Assembly (NCBI GenBank): GCA_020632795.1
Contig: JACKEV010000018.1
Coordinates: 194,536-258,535 of the forward strand
Length of the DNA: 64,000 nt
Origin: Alphaproteobacteria bacterium
GTDB taxonomy: Bacteria > Myxococcota_A > UBA796 > CAJQPC01
Direction: 5' to 3'
Position numbers and translations under genes: made by a program. Each line of letters opens with the position of its first letter. Positions within the stretch are counted from its first letter, which is position 1. Below the pieces are notes generated by a model that was given only the letters and a program-made list of their open reading frames with translations, did no database searches and was not told where the DNA came from. Shown here one piece after another: positions 26,541 to 35,218 of this stretch.

Positions 26541-28055
26541 CGTTGGAGTGGTTGCGACTGGGGAGATCTGATGAGTGTGGGAGAAAACCGGAAATTCGAA
26601 TGTACCAGCAACCAGATTACACCTCAACTGAGCCGCAATCGCCCACGCCAGCAGCGGCGGAACCGCATTCCCAATCATCCCGAACGCAGCGTTCATCGCA
26701 GAGCAGAACTCAAATCCATCAGGGAACGACTGCAGGCGCGCAGCCTCCCGAACAGAGATGGTTCGGCCCTGCTCGCTGTCATAGTGGATGTGCGTATAGG
26801 AGTCGTGCGATAGATGGGCCATCAACGTTCGTGAGGGGAAATCACGCTCCAACTTCCGCCACTTGTTCGGGAATTTGTCTGGATCGTATGGAGGGACGAT
26901 AGCTTTCCACAGTTTGGCCCACCCGGCAGATCCTTCCAGGAGTCGTTCACCCTTCGAACGTCGTTTCTCAAGGCGGCCTTGGAAGATCTTCTCGGCGATC
27001 TCCAACGCCTTCGGATAGTCTGCGCCCTCCTCCATCTGGGCGAATGTCTCGTAGTCACGCGGGAGAGCTCTGATGACATGAGCCGTCACCCCATTCTTGG
27101 TCTCGAAGCCCGTCCAACCGCGCATACGACGCTGATAGGCGTTTTTCGCGTCGCAGCGGTACGATTGCATCACTGCGAGATTTCGGGCTCGCCGCTTCAG
27201 GCCTGCCTTGAAGGCCTCTCCCAGGAACGGCAGATCTGAGAGCGCGTCCTCGCAGCTGACAGCAGCGGCCAGCTCCTCTGAAGGTCGGGGCAGTGGACAA
27301 GCGTGATCAGGCCGCTCCTCCTTTGGCAGCCGGTCCCACAGCGCCGCCTTCCCCCGGGTCCCCCGATATCCAACCGGCACATCGAAGTAGTGTGTCGGCT
27401 CAGGGAACGTCGGGACGACGCCGACAGACTTGTGAATCCCGATCAGGAACCATCGCTCGCGGGTCTGCGGCACCCCGTAGTTGGCGGCGTTGAGGAGCGT
27501 GTAGCGCACCTCATAGCCCAATTCGTCCAGACTCCTTGCGATCAACTCGCCAACATTTACGCCACCGAAACGCAGGATGTCCGGCACGTTCTCCATGACG
27601 ACGGCCACGGGCTGGGTCTCCTCCACCCAGGTAAGGTAGGTGGCGTACAGACCGCCCCGTGGGTCATCCAGATGGGCCTTGGCGCTCTTTGCGATCTCCC
27701 TCAGCTTCGCGCGGCCGACCCGGGCATAGGCTTGACACGGCGGGCCGCCGACAATCACGTCGACTCGTGGGCGCCTTTTCCCGGTGATGTCCCTGAGGAT
27801 CTCCTCGGGCGAGGAGGCCGTGATGTCCCGACCCTTGGCGTGCGCCGCCTCTCGGTCGCCGGGATGAAAGTTCCGGGCGTGCGTTCGCGCGCGCACATCC
27901 TCCTTCTCAACGCCTGCGAGGATGTTGTAGCCGGCATCCCTGAAACCCAGGCTCATGCCCCCACATCCGGAGAACAGGTCCACCACGTCGGGCTTCTCAC
28001 CCTTCAGGAGGCGCCTGAGTTTGCGCTTGACGACGTGGTCGGGAACAGGAGTCAT
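26532..28055 (-). CDS. dcm: DNA cytosine-5 methyltransferase (Dcm type)
   Basis: 507 residues from ATG 28055 (MTPVPDHVVKRKLRRLLKG). The ordered C5-methylase motifs are present: I (DLFSGCGGMSLGF), IV with the catalytic Cys (GGPPCQAYARVG), VI (VVMENVPD), VIII (VPQTRERWFLIGI), then ISVREAARLQSFPD and X (MIGNAVPPLLAW). The region between VIII and IX (about 230-410) is long and is the probable target-recognition domain. The enzyme methylates cytosine in a specific site, protecting host DNA. It lies 82 bp downstream of vsr on the same strand and is convergent with the GHKL operon. GC content is intermediate between backbone and GHKL genes. Confidence 0.93.
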   Translation of the reverse strand: MTPVPDHVVKRKLRRLLKGEKPDVVDLFSGCGGMSLGFRDAGYNILAGVEKEDVRARTHARNFHPGDREAAHAKGRDITASSPEEILRDITGKRRPRVDVIVGGPPCQAYARVGRAKLREIAKSAKAHLDDPRGGLYATYLTWVEETQPVAVVMENVPDILRFGGVNVGELIARSLDELGYEVRYTLLNAANYGVPQTRERWFLIGIHKSVGVVPTFPEPTHYFDVPVGYRGTRGKAALWDRLPKEERPDHACPLPRPSEELAAAVSCEDALSDLPFLGEAFKAGLKRRARNLAVMQSYRCDAKNAYQRRMRGWTGFETKNGVTAHVIRALPRDYETFAQMEEGADYPKALEIAEKIFQGRLEKRRSKGERLLEGSAGWAKLWKAIVPPYDPDKFPNKWRKLERDFPSRTLMAHLSHDSYTHIHYDSEQGRTISVREAARLQSFPDGFEFCSAMNAAFGMIGNAVPPLLAWAIAAQLRCNLVAGTFEFPVFSHTHQISPVATTPTSC

Positions 28056-28137
28056 AGGCAGATGAACAACGCTGTATACAGGGTTCAATAGCAGGCGTCT
28101 ACACATCCTGTAGCAGCCGGACAGCCCGGAGCCTCGG

Positions 28138-28692
28138 CTACCCCTTCGGCCGCCGCCACTTCGCCGTCACCCTCGGCCCCATCTCCTCCCGACCCTGACT
28201 CGCATCCCGCAGCGTCTCAAGGATCCGCCTCTCGATCCGGCTCCCCGGGTCCACCACGTCCACCCGCACGACCCGATACGCCGGCTCAGGCGCCCAGTCC
28301 TCCCCCTCCACTGCGAGCCTCACCCGCGCCACGCAGGCCTCCAACTCCTCGAACACCGCGTGCTCCCACAGCCGTACGACCCGCCACCCGGCCTCCTCCA
28401 GCGCAAGTGTCTGCCTGCGATCCCGGTCGACGTTCGCCTTGAGCTTCTCGGCCCAGAACGCCTCTCGGGTCCCGGGCCGGACGTAGTGCAGGGGGCACCC
28501 GTGCCAGAAGCATCCATCGATGAACACGGCAACCTTCCGGCCCGGGAAGACCACATCCGGCCGACCGGCCGGGGTCCGGTGGTGGAGCCGGTATCGCAGC
28601 CCCGCTGACCACAAGGCCCTCCGCAGCCGCAGCTCGGGTTGGGTGTTCTTCCCACGGATGCGGGACATCTGCTCAGAGCGCGTGAGAGGCAT
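28138..28692 (-). CDS. vsr: Very-short-patch-repair-type endonuclease (Vsr)
   Basis: 184 residues. The Vsr pattern is complete: MPLTRSEQMSRIRGKNTQPE, LRLRRALWSAGLRYRLHHRT, GRPDVVFPGRKVAVFIDGCF with the catalytic Asp residues, then WHGCPLHY and the Zn-binding Cys/His. The C-terminal 45 residues extend beyond the usual length of about 140-150. Classical Vsr nicks T:G mismatches arising from deamination of methylcytosine; Vsr-like nucleases also serve as the restriction subunit in MORC/GHKL-linked systems. Its position directly upstream of dcm supports a functional pair. Confidence 0.9.
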   Translation of the reverse strand: MPLTRSEQMSRIRGKNTQPELRLRRALWSAGLRYRLHHRTPAGRPDVVFPGRKVAVFIDGCFWHGCPLHYVRPGTREAFWAEKLKANVDRDRRQTLALEEAGWRVVRLWEHAVFEELEACVARVRLAVEGEDWAPEPAYRVVRVDVVDPGSRIERRILETLRDASQGREEMGPRVTAKWRRPKG

Positions 28693-28948
28693 GCCGGAAT
28701 GTAGTGTGCAGCACCGTGATCTCCAAGTATCGCCCCGGTGGACTCCTCAGCCGCTCCAAGCCTCGAAGCTTCCAGGCAGGCAGGACAGGGAGCCGGCACA
28801 CCGGCGCGAGGCCAGGACCCCTCCCTGGCGGGAAAGGACTGTCGGAGGCCGATGGCAGGACCAGAGAGGACATCTCCGGATCGGGCCGGCCCAGGATCCC
28901 CACAGCCTGCGCCTCGTCACCCCTCTTCTTGGCCCGTCAGCGACCCAC

Positions 28949-30325
28949 CTACAACCCGCCCCGCCCCTCCCAATGGTCCGCGCAGCTCGTCGCGGGCCGC
29001 GCGGGCGCCAGCCCCCGGGACTGGTACCCCCACGCCACCTCCGCCAGCAGCGCGTCCAGGTCGCCCTGGTCGTACCACTGCCCGCGCGCCATCACGCCGA
29101 CGCGGTCCTGCAGGGCGGCGGTGTCCAGCCGGGGGTCCGCGTTCACCAGCAGCAGGTCCGCGCGTTGCCCCACGGCGATCTGGCCGAACACCTCCTCCTG
29201 CCCGAGGGCGCGGGCGGCCTGCAGCGTCGCCGCGTCCAGGGCCTCGGCCGGGGTGAGGCCGCTTTCGACCAGGAGGTCCAGCTCATCGTGCACGGCGTAC
29301 CCGTGGAAGACCCAGGGGTTGCCCGCGTCGGTCCCCACCGCCAGCGGGGCGTCGGCCCCGCGCAGCGCCGCCACGACGTCCTGCCCGAACTGGAGGACGT
29401 CCGTCATCGCGACAGGGACGCTCGGGGAGAGGTTCTCGGCCGACTGGAACCAGCTCGCGCGGGTCACGGGGGACATGTAGGCCAGCCGGGGGTCGTTGCT
29501 GTCCCAGGTGTCGGCGGTCGCGTAGCTCTGCATGACCACGAGGGTGGGCACGCTCCAGGCGCCGGTGGCGGCGGTGGCCTCGGCGACGCCGGCGATCCGC
29601 TCCTCGGTCATGGCCTCCAGCGCGGCGGTGCGATGCGGGTCGTCCATCAGGGGGAACGGCTCCATCCCGGCGGCGGCAGCGAGCACGTCATCCAGGTGCT
29701 CGACCGTGCGCTGACCGCCCTGGATGGCCTCCAGGTAGCCGACCTCGTCCGGGATGTGGCCGACCACCGGCACGCCCGCCTGAGCCCCGGCGTCGATGAG
29801 GGCCTGCCAGGCCTCGGCCGGCACGCCGTCGTAGACCTTGAGCGCGGCGAAGGTCATCTGCACCTGGAGGTCGGCGACCAACGCGGCCTCCTCGGCGTCG
29901 CGGACCACCTCCCTGCTGGTCAGGAAGCCCTCCGGCCCGTCGATGATGGGGCCGCTCGTGATGAGGGTCGGCCCCGCCCGACGCCCCGCGACGAGGTCGT
30001 CGCGTATCGAGAGGTGCCAGGTGTCCCCGGAGAGGTTCCGGATCGTCGTGACGCCGTTGGCCAGGTACACGGACAGGTCGCCCTCGGACCACACGTGCAC
30101 GTGCAGGTCGACCAGGCCGGGGGTGAGGAAGCGATCGGCGCCGTCGATCTCCTCCACCTCGCCGTCGAGCTCGGCGCCGGGCTCCAGGAGCGCCGCGATG
30201 TGGTCCCCGGCGACGACCACGTCTCGCACGTCGCCTTGGGGGAGCACGGTCGCCCCTCGGATGACGACCCCCGGCTCGGAGAGCGTGAAGTCGGGCGCGC
30301 AGGCGGCGAGCAGGGCGAGGAGCAT
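28949..30325 (-). CDS. Amidohydrolase-family lipoprotein
   Basis: 458 residues from ATG 30325. The N-terminus MLLALLAACAPDF has an LAAC lipobox after only eight residues and no basic n-region. The metal-dependent hydrolase fold follows: a beta-sandwich (VVIRGATVLPQGDVRDVVVA), the FLTPGLVDLHVHVWSEGD metal motif (HxH), VVGHIPDEVGYLEA and TVEHLDDVL with further His ligands, and AVGTDAGNPWVFHGYAV with the catalytic Asp. Closest in pattern to imidazolonepropionase-like amidohydrolases and prolidase-like enzymes. Substrate unknown. It lies 20 bp behind the HNH gene. Confidence 0.8.
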   Translation of the reverse strand: MLLALLAACAPDFTLSEPGVVIRGATVLPQGDVRDVVVAGDHIAALLEPGAELDGEVEEIDGADRFLTPGLVDLHVHVWSEGDLSVYLANGVTTIRNLSGDTWHLSIRDDLVAGRRAGPTLITSGPIIDGPEGFLTSREVVRDAEEAALVADLQVQMTFAALKVYDGVPAEAWQALIDAGAQAGVPVVGHIPDEVGYLEAIQGGQRTVEHLDDVLAAAAGMEPFPLMDDPHRTAALEAMTEERIAGVAEATAATGAWSVPTLVVMQSYATADTWDSNDPRLAYMSPVTRASWFQSAENLSPSVPVAMTDVLQFGQDVVAALRGADAPLAVGTDAGNPWVFHGYAVHDELDLLVESGLTPAEALDAATLQAARALGQEEVFGQIAVGQRADLLLVNADPRLDTAALQDRVGVMARGQWYDQGDLDALLAEVAWGYQSRGLAPARPATSCADHWEGRGGL

Positions 30326-30345
30326 GGCGGCCTCCCGGAGAGGGC

Positions 30346-31401
30346 TCAGCGGAGCAGCGGCCTCAGCGCGCGCGGATCGACGCGTTCGAAGGTCCTTCCC
30401 TCCAACCATAGCCGGCTTCCCTCGGGCAGTCCGAGGTACAGCCCGCGCGCGGCCCCCAGGGTGCGGTCGTGGGGCGCCTCCCAGCGGTGGGCCGCGGCGA
30501 GCTGCGCCAGCGCGTCGGGATCCCGGGCCCGCCAGCGCGCGACGTGCGGCGCGGCGGCCAGGTGGTCCCGCTTGTGGTTGTTGCAGTCGGCGTGGGCCAC
30601 CACGAGGTTCTCCAGGCCGTTGTCCGGGTGCCGGGACCAGGGGATGAAGTGGTCGACCACCGCGGCCTTTGCGGTCAGGCGGTCCTCACAGAAGAAGCAG
30701 CGGCCCGCCTGCAGGTCGAGCAGCGGCGCGCGCACCGGCTCCAGGTCCGCCCGGCTCGCCCCGAACAGGAACTGGCGCAGGCGGTCCTGCTCCAGGGCGT
30801 TGACCCGGGCGACGTGCCGGGCCCAGGCCTCCTCCACGAAGGGGCGCAGCAGGCCGTGCAGGCGGGCGAAGGTGGTGGCGACGTCGGGCCGCAGGTGGAG
30901 ACGGTTGTCGAAGTCGCGGCGGCGGATCTGCCCGGCGGTGGGCAGGTGGTCGAGGTCCCAGGCGATGTCGTAGAGCCAGCCGGTGTCCTCGCCGTTGATC
31001 CGCTGGAGCCGGGGCAGAGGCTGGGTGACCAGCCGCAGCTCGACCGCGTCGACAGTGGCCGCGTAGCGCTTCGGCATCGCCGCTGCGACCCGGCCCACCC
31101 CCGCCCCGGCAGAGACCTCGGCGGTGGCCGCGTCGCGCAGGGCCGCGACCGCCTTGGGGATGGCGGCGTCCCGGTTGCGGGTCTGGGCCAGCCGGCCGCC
31201 ATCCCACGCGCGCACCTGCGGCCAGTACAGGGCGACGACCTTCTCCGCGAGCTGGCGCGTCGTCAGCACCTGCGGCGGCCAGCCCCGGGCGCTGGTCATC
31301 TCGACGCAGAGGTCCATGATGCCGATGAGCACGGCGTACTTGTAGGTGGACTGGAAGGAGCCGTGCTGGAGGAGCTGGAGCATCCGCTCGACGACGACCA
31401 T
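30346..31401 (-). CDS. HNH endonuclease-family protein
   Basis: 351 residues from ATG 31401 (MVVVERMLQLLQHGSFQSTY). The N-terminal 230 residues are helical and of unknown role. The C-terminal HNH module reads GRCFFCEDRL (first zinc-knuckle Cys pair), then AVVDHFIPWSRHPDNGLENL and VVAHADCNNHKRDHLA, i.e. His, Asn and His in a beta-beta-alpha-metal fold. Such standalone HNH proteins are often defence- or mobile-element-linked, but here the gene sits in a compact run with cupin and GNAT genes (11 bp from the cupin stop). Confidence 0.82.
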   Translation of the reverse strand: MVVVERMLQLLQHGSFQSTYKYAVLIGIMDLCVEMTSARGWPPQVLTTRQLAEKVVALYWPQVRAWDGGRLAQTRNRDAAIPKAVAALRDAATAEVSAGAGVGRVAAAMPKRYAATVDAVELRLVTQPLPRLQRINGEDTGWLYDIAWDLDHLPTAGQIRRRDFDNRLHLRPDVATTFARLHGLLRPFVEEAWARHVARVNALEQDRLRQFLFGASRADLEPVRAPLLDLQAGRCFFCEDRLTAKAAVVDHFIPWSRHPDNGLENLVVAHADCNNHKRDHLAAAPHVARWRARDPDALAQLAAAHRWEAPHDRTLGAARGLYLGLPEGSRLWLEGRTFERVDPRALRPLLR

Positions 31402-31412
31402 GTTCCGCTCGC

Positions 31413-31892
31413 TCAGTAGGGGGTGCCGTCCTTGTGCGTGAACACCCAGCCGCCCTCCGGCGTGGTGTGGGCCGCGATGTCGTCCTCCGGGTAGACCACG
31501 GACTCGCCCAGGGAGCGGTCGCCGATCTCCAGGTAGACCACCGGCGCGTCGGTGCGGTTGACGAGCTGGTGCGCGCCCCCGCCCGCCGGGAAGCCGGCGC
31601 ACAGGCCGGGCGCGAGCTGGACGTCGCCCTGCTCGGTGCGCAGGGTGGGGTGGCCCTCCAGGATGTAGATCAGCTCGTCCTGCACGGCGTGGCGGTGGAG
31701 CAGGGCGGACGCCGCGCCCGGGGCCAGGGTGGTGTGGTTCACCCCGAAGTTGCGCAGGCCGAAGTGGTCGCCCAGCTTGCGCTTCTCGCGCCCGGCCACG
31801 CGGGCCTTGAGCGGCGGCGGGTAGTTCGTGCCCGTGTGGGCGGGGACCGCGGTGGCCTCGACGGCCAGGGGCGGGGTCTTCTCGTCAGACAT
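31413..31892 (-). CDS. Cupin-domain protein
   Basis: 159 residues from ATG 31892 (MSDEKTPPLAVEATAVPAHT), which overlaps the GNAT gene's stop. One cupin barrel: HTTLAPGAASALLHRHAVQD carries the first His pair of the metal site (motif 1), DELIYILEGHPTL the Glu, and GLCAGFPAGGGAHQLVNRTD the motif-2 His. A related pattern occurs in bacterial proteins of uncharacterised small-molecule function. Probably cytoplasmic. Confidence 0.82.
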   Translation of the reverse strand: MSDEKTPPLAVEATAVPAHTGTNYPPPLKARVAGREKRKLGDHFGLRNFGVNHTTLAPGAASALLHRHAVQDELIYILEGHPTLRTEQGDVQLAPGLCAGFPAGGGAHQLVNRTDAPVVYLEIGDRSLGESVVYPEDDIAAHTTPEGGWVFTHKDGTPY

Positions 31893-32646
31893 GGGGCACC
31901 TCGCGGAGGATGAAGCCGTCCACCAGCGGTCCGACCCCATAGCCCAGCCGAAGGGCGAGGCGCTTGCTGATGGGGTTGGCGGCGGTCCAGGCCGGGTGCA
32001 GGCCCTGGGCCAGGCACCATCGGGCCAGCGCTGCGGCGACCCCGCCGGCCAGCCCGCGCCCCCGGTGGTCGACGTGGGTGGAGACGGCGATCTCCACCCC
32101 CCCGGCGGAGCGGGCGTAGGGGGTGCAGGCCGCCACCAGCCGGTCGCCGTGGAGCACCCCGAACGCGGGCGCGCTCGACAGCATCGCCTCGGTGGAGGGA
32201 TGGCTCTGCAGGCCGTGGGGCGCGAGCGCCGGGCCGAGCTGCGCGGCCAGCGGGGCGTCCAGCGCCCGAAGCGCGTAGCCGGCCGGCAGGGACTCTACGA
32301 AGGTGGAGAGCCGGTCGGTGGTCAGGGGGGCGCTGGAGAAGGTCCGCATCGGCCGCTCCAACAGCCGCGCGCCGAAGCGGTCGTGGAGCGCGTCCAGCCA
32401 GCCGGGGTCGTGGGGCGGCACCAGCTCCACGCCCGGGCCCAGGTCCGCGTCGGGCAGCAGGTGGTCCAGGGCCGCGCGCGAGGCGGCGCCGCCGAGGATG
32501 TGGTAGCAGCCCAGCGACACCCGCGCGGCGGTCGCGCCGTACCCGCGCACGGTCCCCAGGCGGCCCTCCAGGGCGGCGTCGATCACCACGCGGAGGCCGA
32601 CGTGGGCGTCGAACAGGCGGCGGACGGCGGGGGGGACGGGGGGCAT
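31885..32646 (-). CDS. GNAT-family N-acetyltransferase
   Basis: 253 residues from ATG 32646 (MPPVPPAVRRLFDAHVGLRV). The C-terminal half contains the acetyl-CoA-binding signature VSTHVDHRGRGLAGGVAAAL (the RGxGxA loop) and AANPISKRLALRLGYGV. The N-terminal half is poorly conserved, as in GNAT proteins of the FR47-like group. The 3' end overlaps the cupin start by 8 bp, so the two are probably coexpressed. Substrate unknown. Confidence 0.78.
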   Translation of the reverse strand: MPPVPPAVRRLFDAHVGLRVVIDAALEGRLGTVRGYGATAARVSLGCYHILGGAASRAALDHLLPDADLGPGVELVPPHDPGWLDALHDRFGARLLERPMRTFSSAPLTTDRLSTFVESLPAGYALRALDAPLAAQLGPALAPHGLQSHPSTEAMLSSAPAFGVLHGDRLVAACTPYARSAGGVEIAVSTHVDHRGRGLAGGVAAALARWCLAQGLHPAWTAANPISKRLALRLGYGVGPLVDGFILREVPHV

Positions 32647-32701
32647 GGTGTGGCGATCCCGAGAGGGGCTCAACATATCCCAGGCGGCCCCGCGCGGGGG
32701 C

Positions 32702-33514
32702 TCAGGCCAGGCCCTCGGCCCCCTCGACGCGCGCCTGGAGGTCCCGCACGAAGCGCGCGGCGGGGCCGCCGTCCACGAGGTCGTGGTTGAAGGCGACGGT
32801 GAGGCTCAGGACGGAGCGGACGCGGATCTCCCCGTCGACGACCCGAGGCTTCTCCAGGACCGAGCCCAGGGCGAAGGCGGTCGCCTTGGGGCCCCCGATG
32901 TAGGGCACGACGAAGCCGCCAGCCGTGGCGAACCGGGACACCGAGGTCACGAAGGTGGTGCCGGAGCGGCGCTTGACCGTGCGCGGAGCCTGCATCACCT
33001 GGCGCAGGGCGGCGTTCCGCGCGGCCTTGGGCACCCACAGCAGCGCGCGCATCATCGCGCGGCCCCAGCGGTCCTCGCCCCCGGCGACCCCGGAGTTCGC
33101 CTGCTGGCTGCGCGCGGCCTCGATCTCGCCGTAGATCTCCGCAGCGGTCTTGTCCTGGGCCCGGCGGATGACGATTTGGTGAGGGAAGGGGCCGGACTTC
33201 GTCTTCAGCTCGATGGGCACGCTGACGTCGACGTCCTCGAACGTGAAGATGCGGGCGCCGCTGCGCAGGGCGTTGAGCGAGGGGTGGGCTGCCAGGGTGG
33301 CGGCGATGGCCTGCACGACGAAGGCGAACAGGGTCACCCGCGCGCCGGCCTCCTGCTGGGCGCGGATCGCGGCCAGGGTGTCGGTGACGTCCAGCTCCAG
33401 CAGGGCGAACATCTGGTGCCCCGGCGGGATGGCGTCGAAGGCCTCCATCGTGAGGCGGCGGAGGAAGGGCGGCTTGGCGGCGGTGTAGACGCCGATGGGG
33501 TCGGGCTGGCTCAT
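32702..33514 (-). CDS. 2-oxoacid dehydrogenase E2-like acyltransferase domain protein
   Basis: 270 residues. It matches the catalytic domain of lipoate-dependent acyltransferases (chloramphenicol-acetyltransferase fold): FLRRLTMEAFDAIPPGHQMF at the start, VTLFAFVVQAIAATLAAHPS in the middle, TFVTSVSRFATAGGFVVPYI, and the active-site LTVAFNHDLVDGGPAARFV, corresponding to the HxxxDG motif. There is no lipoyl or E1-binding domain, so it is not a regular dehydrogenase subunit. Such stand-alone proteins occur in several high-GC bacteria; the acyl acceptor is unknown. Confidence 0.78.
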   Translation of the reverse strand: MSQPDPIGVYTAAKPPFLRRLTMEAFDAIPPGHQMFALLELDVTDTLAAIRAQQEAGARVTLFAFVVQAIAATLAAHPSLNALRSGARIFTFEDVDVSVPIELKTKSGPFPHQIVIRRAQDKTAAEIYGEIEAARSQQANSGVAGGEDRWGRAMMRALLWVPKAARNAALRQVMQAPRTVKRRSGTTFVTSVSRFATAGGFVVPYIGGPKATAFALGSVLEKPRVVDGEIRVRSVLSLTVAFNHDLVDGGPAARFVRDLQARVEGAEGLA

Positions 33515-33625
33515 GGGACGGGAGACAGCAAGGGTCGTGCCACGGGCGGACGGCGTCGGCGGGGCGGCCGATGGTGTCGCTTGCCCCTGGGGGGTGTGGG
33601 AGGAGGCACAGGCGGGGGGCGCGGG

Positions 33626-35200
33626 TCAGGCTCGCACGACGACGGCGTGCCTCCCGGAGTCCAGAGCGATGTCCTCGATACTGAGCCGCTCCTCGATCTC
33701 CGGCGCTGCGCTTCGTACGTCGAAGATCACCAGCCACCCACGGGTCAGCCCGAGCCGAGAGAGGTAGCCGTCGAGCTGCTTCAGCCCTGAATCGGTCGGA
33801 TCCCGCTTCTTGTCTCGATCGCGCCAGACCTTGATCTCCACGGCCTCGGCCTGCCAATGGCGCACCCCGTCCACGGTGTGGGGCCATCGCAGCAGCAGGT
33901 CGATGCGCCCCCTGCCCACGCCGACCTCGCGCTCGATGCTCCCGCCGCCGTTGACGACCCGATGCAGCCAGGCCATCAGCACGAGCTGTGGCGCGGCTTC
34001 GGGGTAGGGCATGCCGCGGAGCAGCGCCTCGCTGTGCTGACTCCAGAACTCCAGGAAGCGCTCCAGCAATCGCCGCATGTCCAGCAGGCCATCGGGGCCG
34101 AGATGGTCCCGCGCCTCCTCCACGACGTTCGCCTCGGCCGGGCTGGCGAGCACCCGCAGGATGACCTCTCGGTAGATCGGGTTCGCGATGCGCACCGGGG
34201 GCCTGGGTTCGACCAGCCCCAGGTCGACCACGTACTGGAAGTCATCGTCGAAGCTGGGGCTGTCGATCAGCTCCCCGGCGATGACAGGCTCCAGCACCCG
34301 TCGGACCCGGTCCTCCCGGAGCCGGGCGAGCAGGCTGTCGAGGTGCGTGGCGCGCGCCAGGATCAGTCTCTCCTTGGCCGTGGCCATGTGCTCGGCGGTG
34401 ACGGGCACGTCGGCCGGGACCGCCATGACCTCCACCACCTCCCGGGCGAGGGCGTTCACCAGCCAGGGCTGGCCCCGGGTGAGCTGCCAGGCGAGGGCGA
34501 GGGCCTCCTCCGTGAACACCTGGCCGGTCTCTGCGGTGTGCTGGGCATAGAGGGCGCGCAGGTCGGCCTCGGAGAAGTTGTCGAGCCGGAGGGAGGCCTC
34601 CTTGATGTTGAACGGAGAGGCGGAGCCGACCCGGACCGGACCGCCGCCGCTCGCGGTCTTGTAGTCCCGCACGTCGCGCATGCCGCAGAGGATGACGGTG
34701 TGTGGGAACGGGGAGGGCCGATGCACGTAGCCGTCCCGAAGCTGGCTCAGCACCGAGCTGAGGGCGTCGCCGGGGAGGGCGTCGATCTCGTCCAGGACGA
34801 GGACCACAGGGAGGGCGCAGGCGTCCGCCCAGGCGGCGAGCGCCTCTCGGAGCTGGCTCCCGACGCCGCGCTTCGGGACCTCAGGGGGACGGAGCGGGGG
34901 GGGCAGGCCCTCGTTCGCGGCGCCGATCACCGCGGTCCAGATGGCCTGCTCCGCCAGCCCCACGTCCTGGAACACACGGGCGCGCTCACAGGACACATAC
35001 AACCCCGCGTATCGCCCCTCGGCCGTGAGTCGCTTTGCCAGAGCCTTCATCGCCGTCGTCTTGCCGGTCTGGCGCGGCGCGTGCACGACGAAGAACGCGC
35101 CCTTGTCCACCAGCCGGTCCAGCTCGGGCAGCCGGCCCTCTGGCGGCAGCATGTAGTGCCGGTCGGGGAGGCAGGGGCCGGCGATGTTGAAGTACTTCAT
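33626..35200 (-). CDS. AAA-type ATPase with C-terminal PD-(D/E)XK nuclease-like domain
   Basis: 524 residues. Walker A in VVHAPRQTGKTTAMKALAKR (about 35-55), Walker B in LPVVLVLDEIDALPGD (about 130-145), sensor-like VILCGMRDVRDY, and a winged-helix stretch (LALAWQLTRGQPWLVNALAR) make it an AAA-ATPase_like (STAND-like) protein. The C-terminus shows VGRGRIDLLLRWP, then EAVEIKVWRD and a conserved Gln-Leu (LKQLDGYL), the D...ExK...Q pattern of the restriction-endonuclease fold. Such ATPase-nuclease fusions are common and scattered in bacterial genomes, possibly as selfish or defensive elements. No partner is visible. Confidence 0.8.
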   Translation of the reverse strand: MKYFNIAGPCLPDRHYMLPPEGRLPELDRLVDKGAFFVVHAPRQTGKTTAMKALAKRLTAEGRYAGLYVSCERARVFQDVGLAEQAIWTAVIGAANEGLPPPLRPPEVPKRGVGSQLREALAAWADACALPVVLVLDEIDALPGDALSSVLSQLRDGYVHRPSPFPHTVILCGMRDVRDYKTASGGGPVRVGSASPFNIKEASLRLDNFSEADLRALYAQHTAETGQVFTEEALALAWQLTRGQPWLVNALAREVVEVMAVPADVPVTAEHMATAKERLILARATHLDSLLARLREDRVRRVLEPVIAGELIDSPSFDDDFQYVVDLGLVEPRPPVRIANPIYREVILRVLASPAEANVVEEARDHLGPDGLLDMRRLLERFLEFWSQHSEALLRGMPYPEAAPQLVLMAWLHRVVNGGGSIEREVGVGRGRIDLLLRWPHTVDGVRHWQAEAVEIKVWRDRDKKRDPTDSGLKQLDGYLSRLGLTRGWLVIFDVRSAAPEIEERLSIEDIALDSGRHAVVVRA

Positions 35201-35218
35201 CGGTGGTGGATCCCGGGC

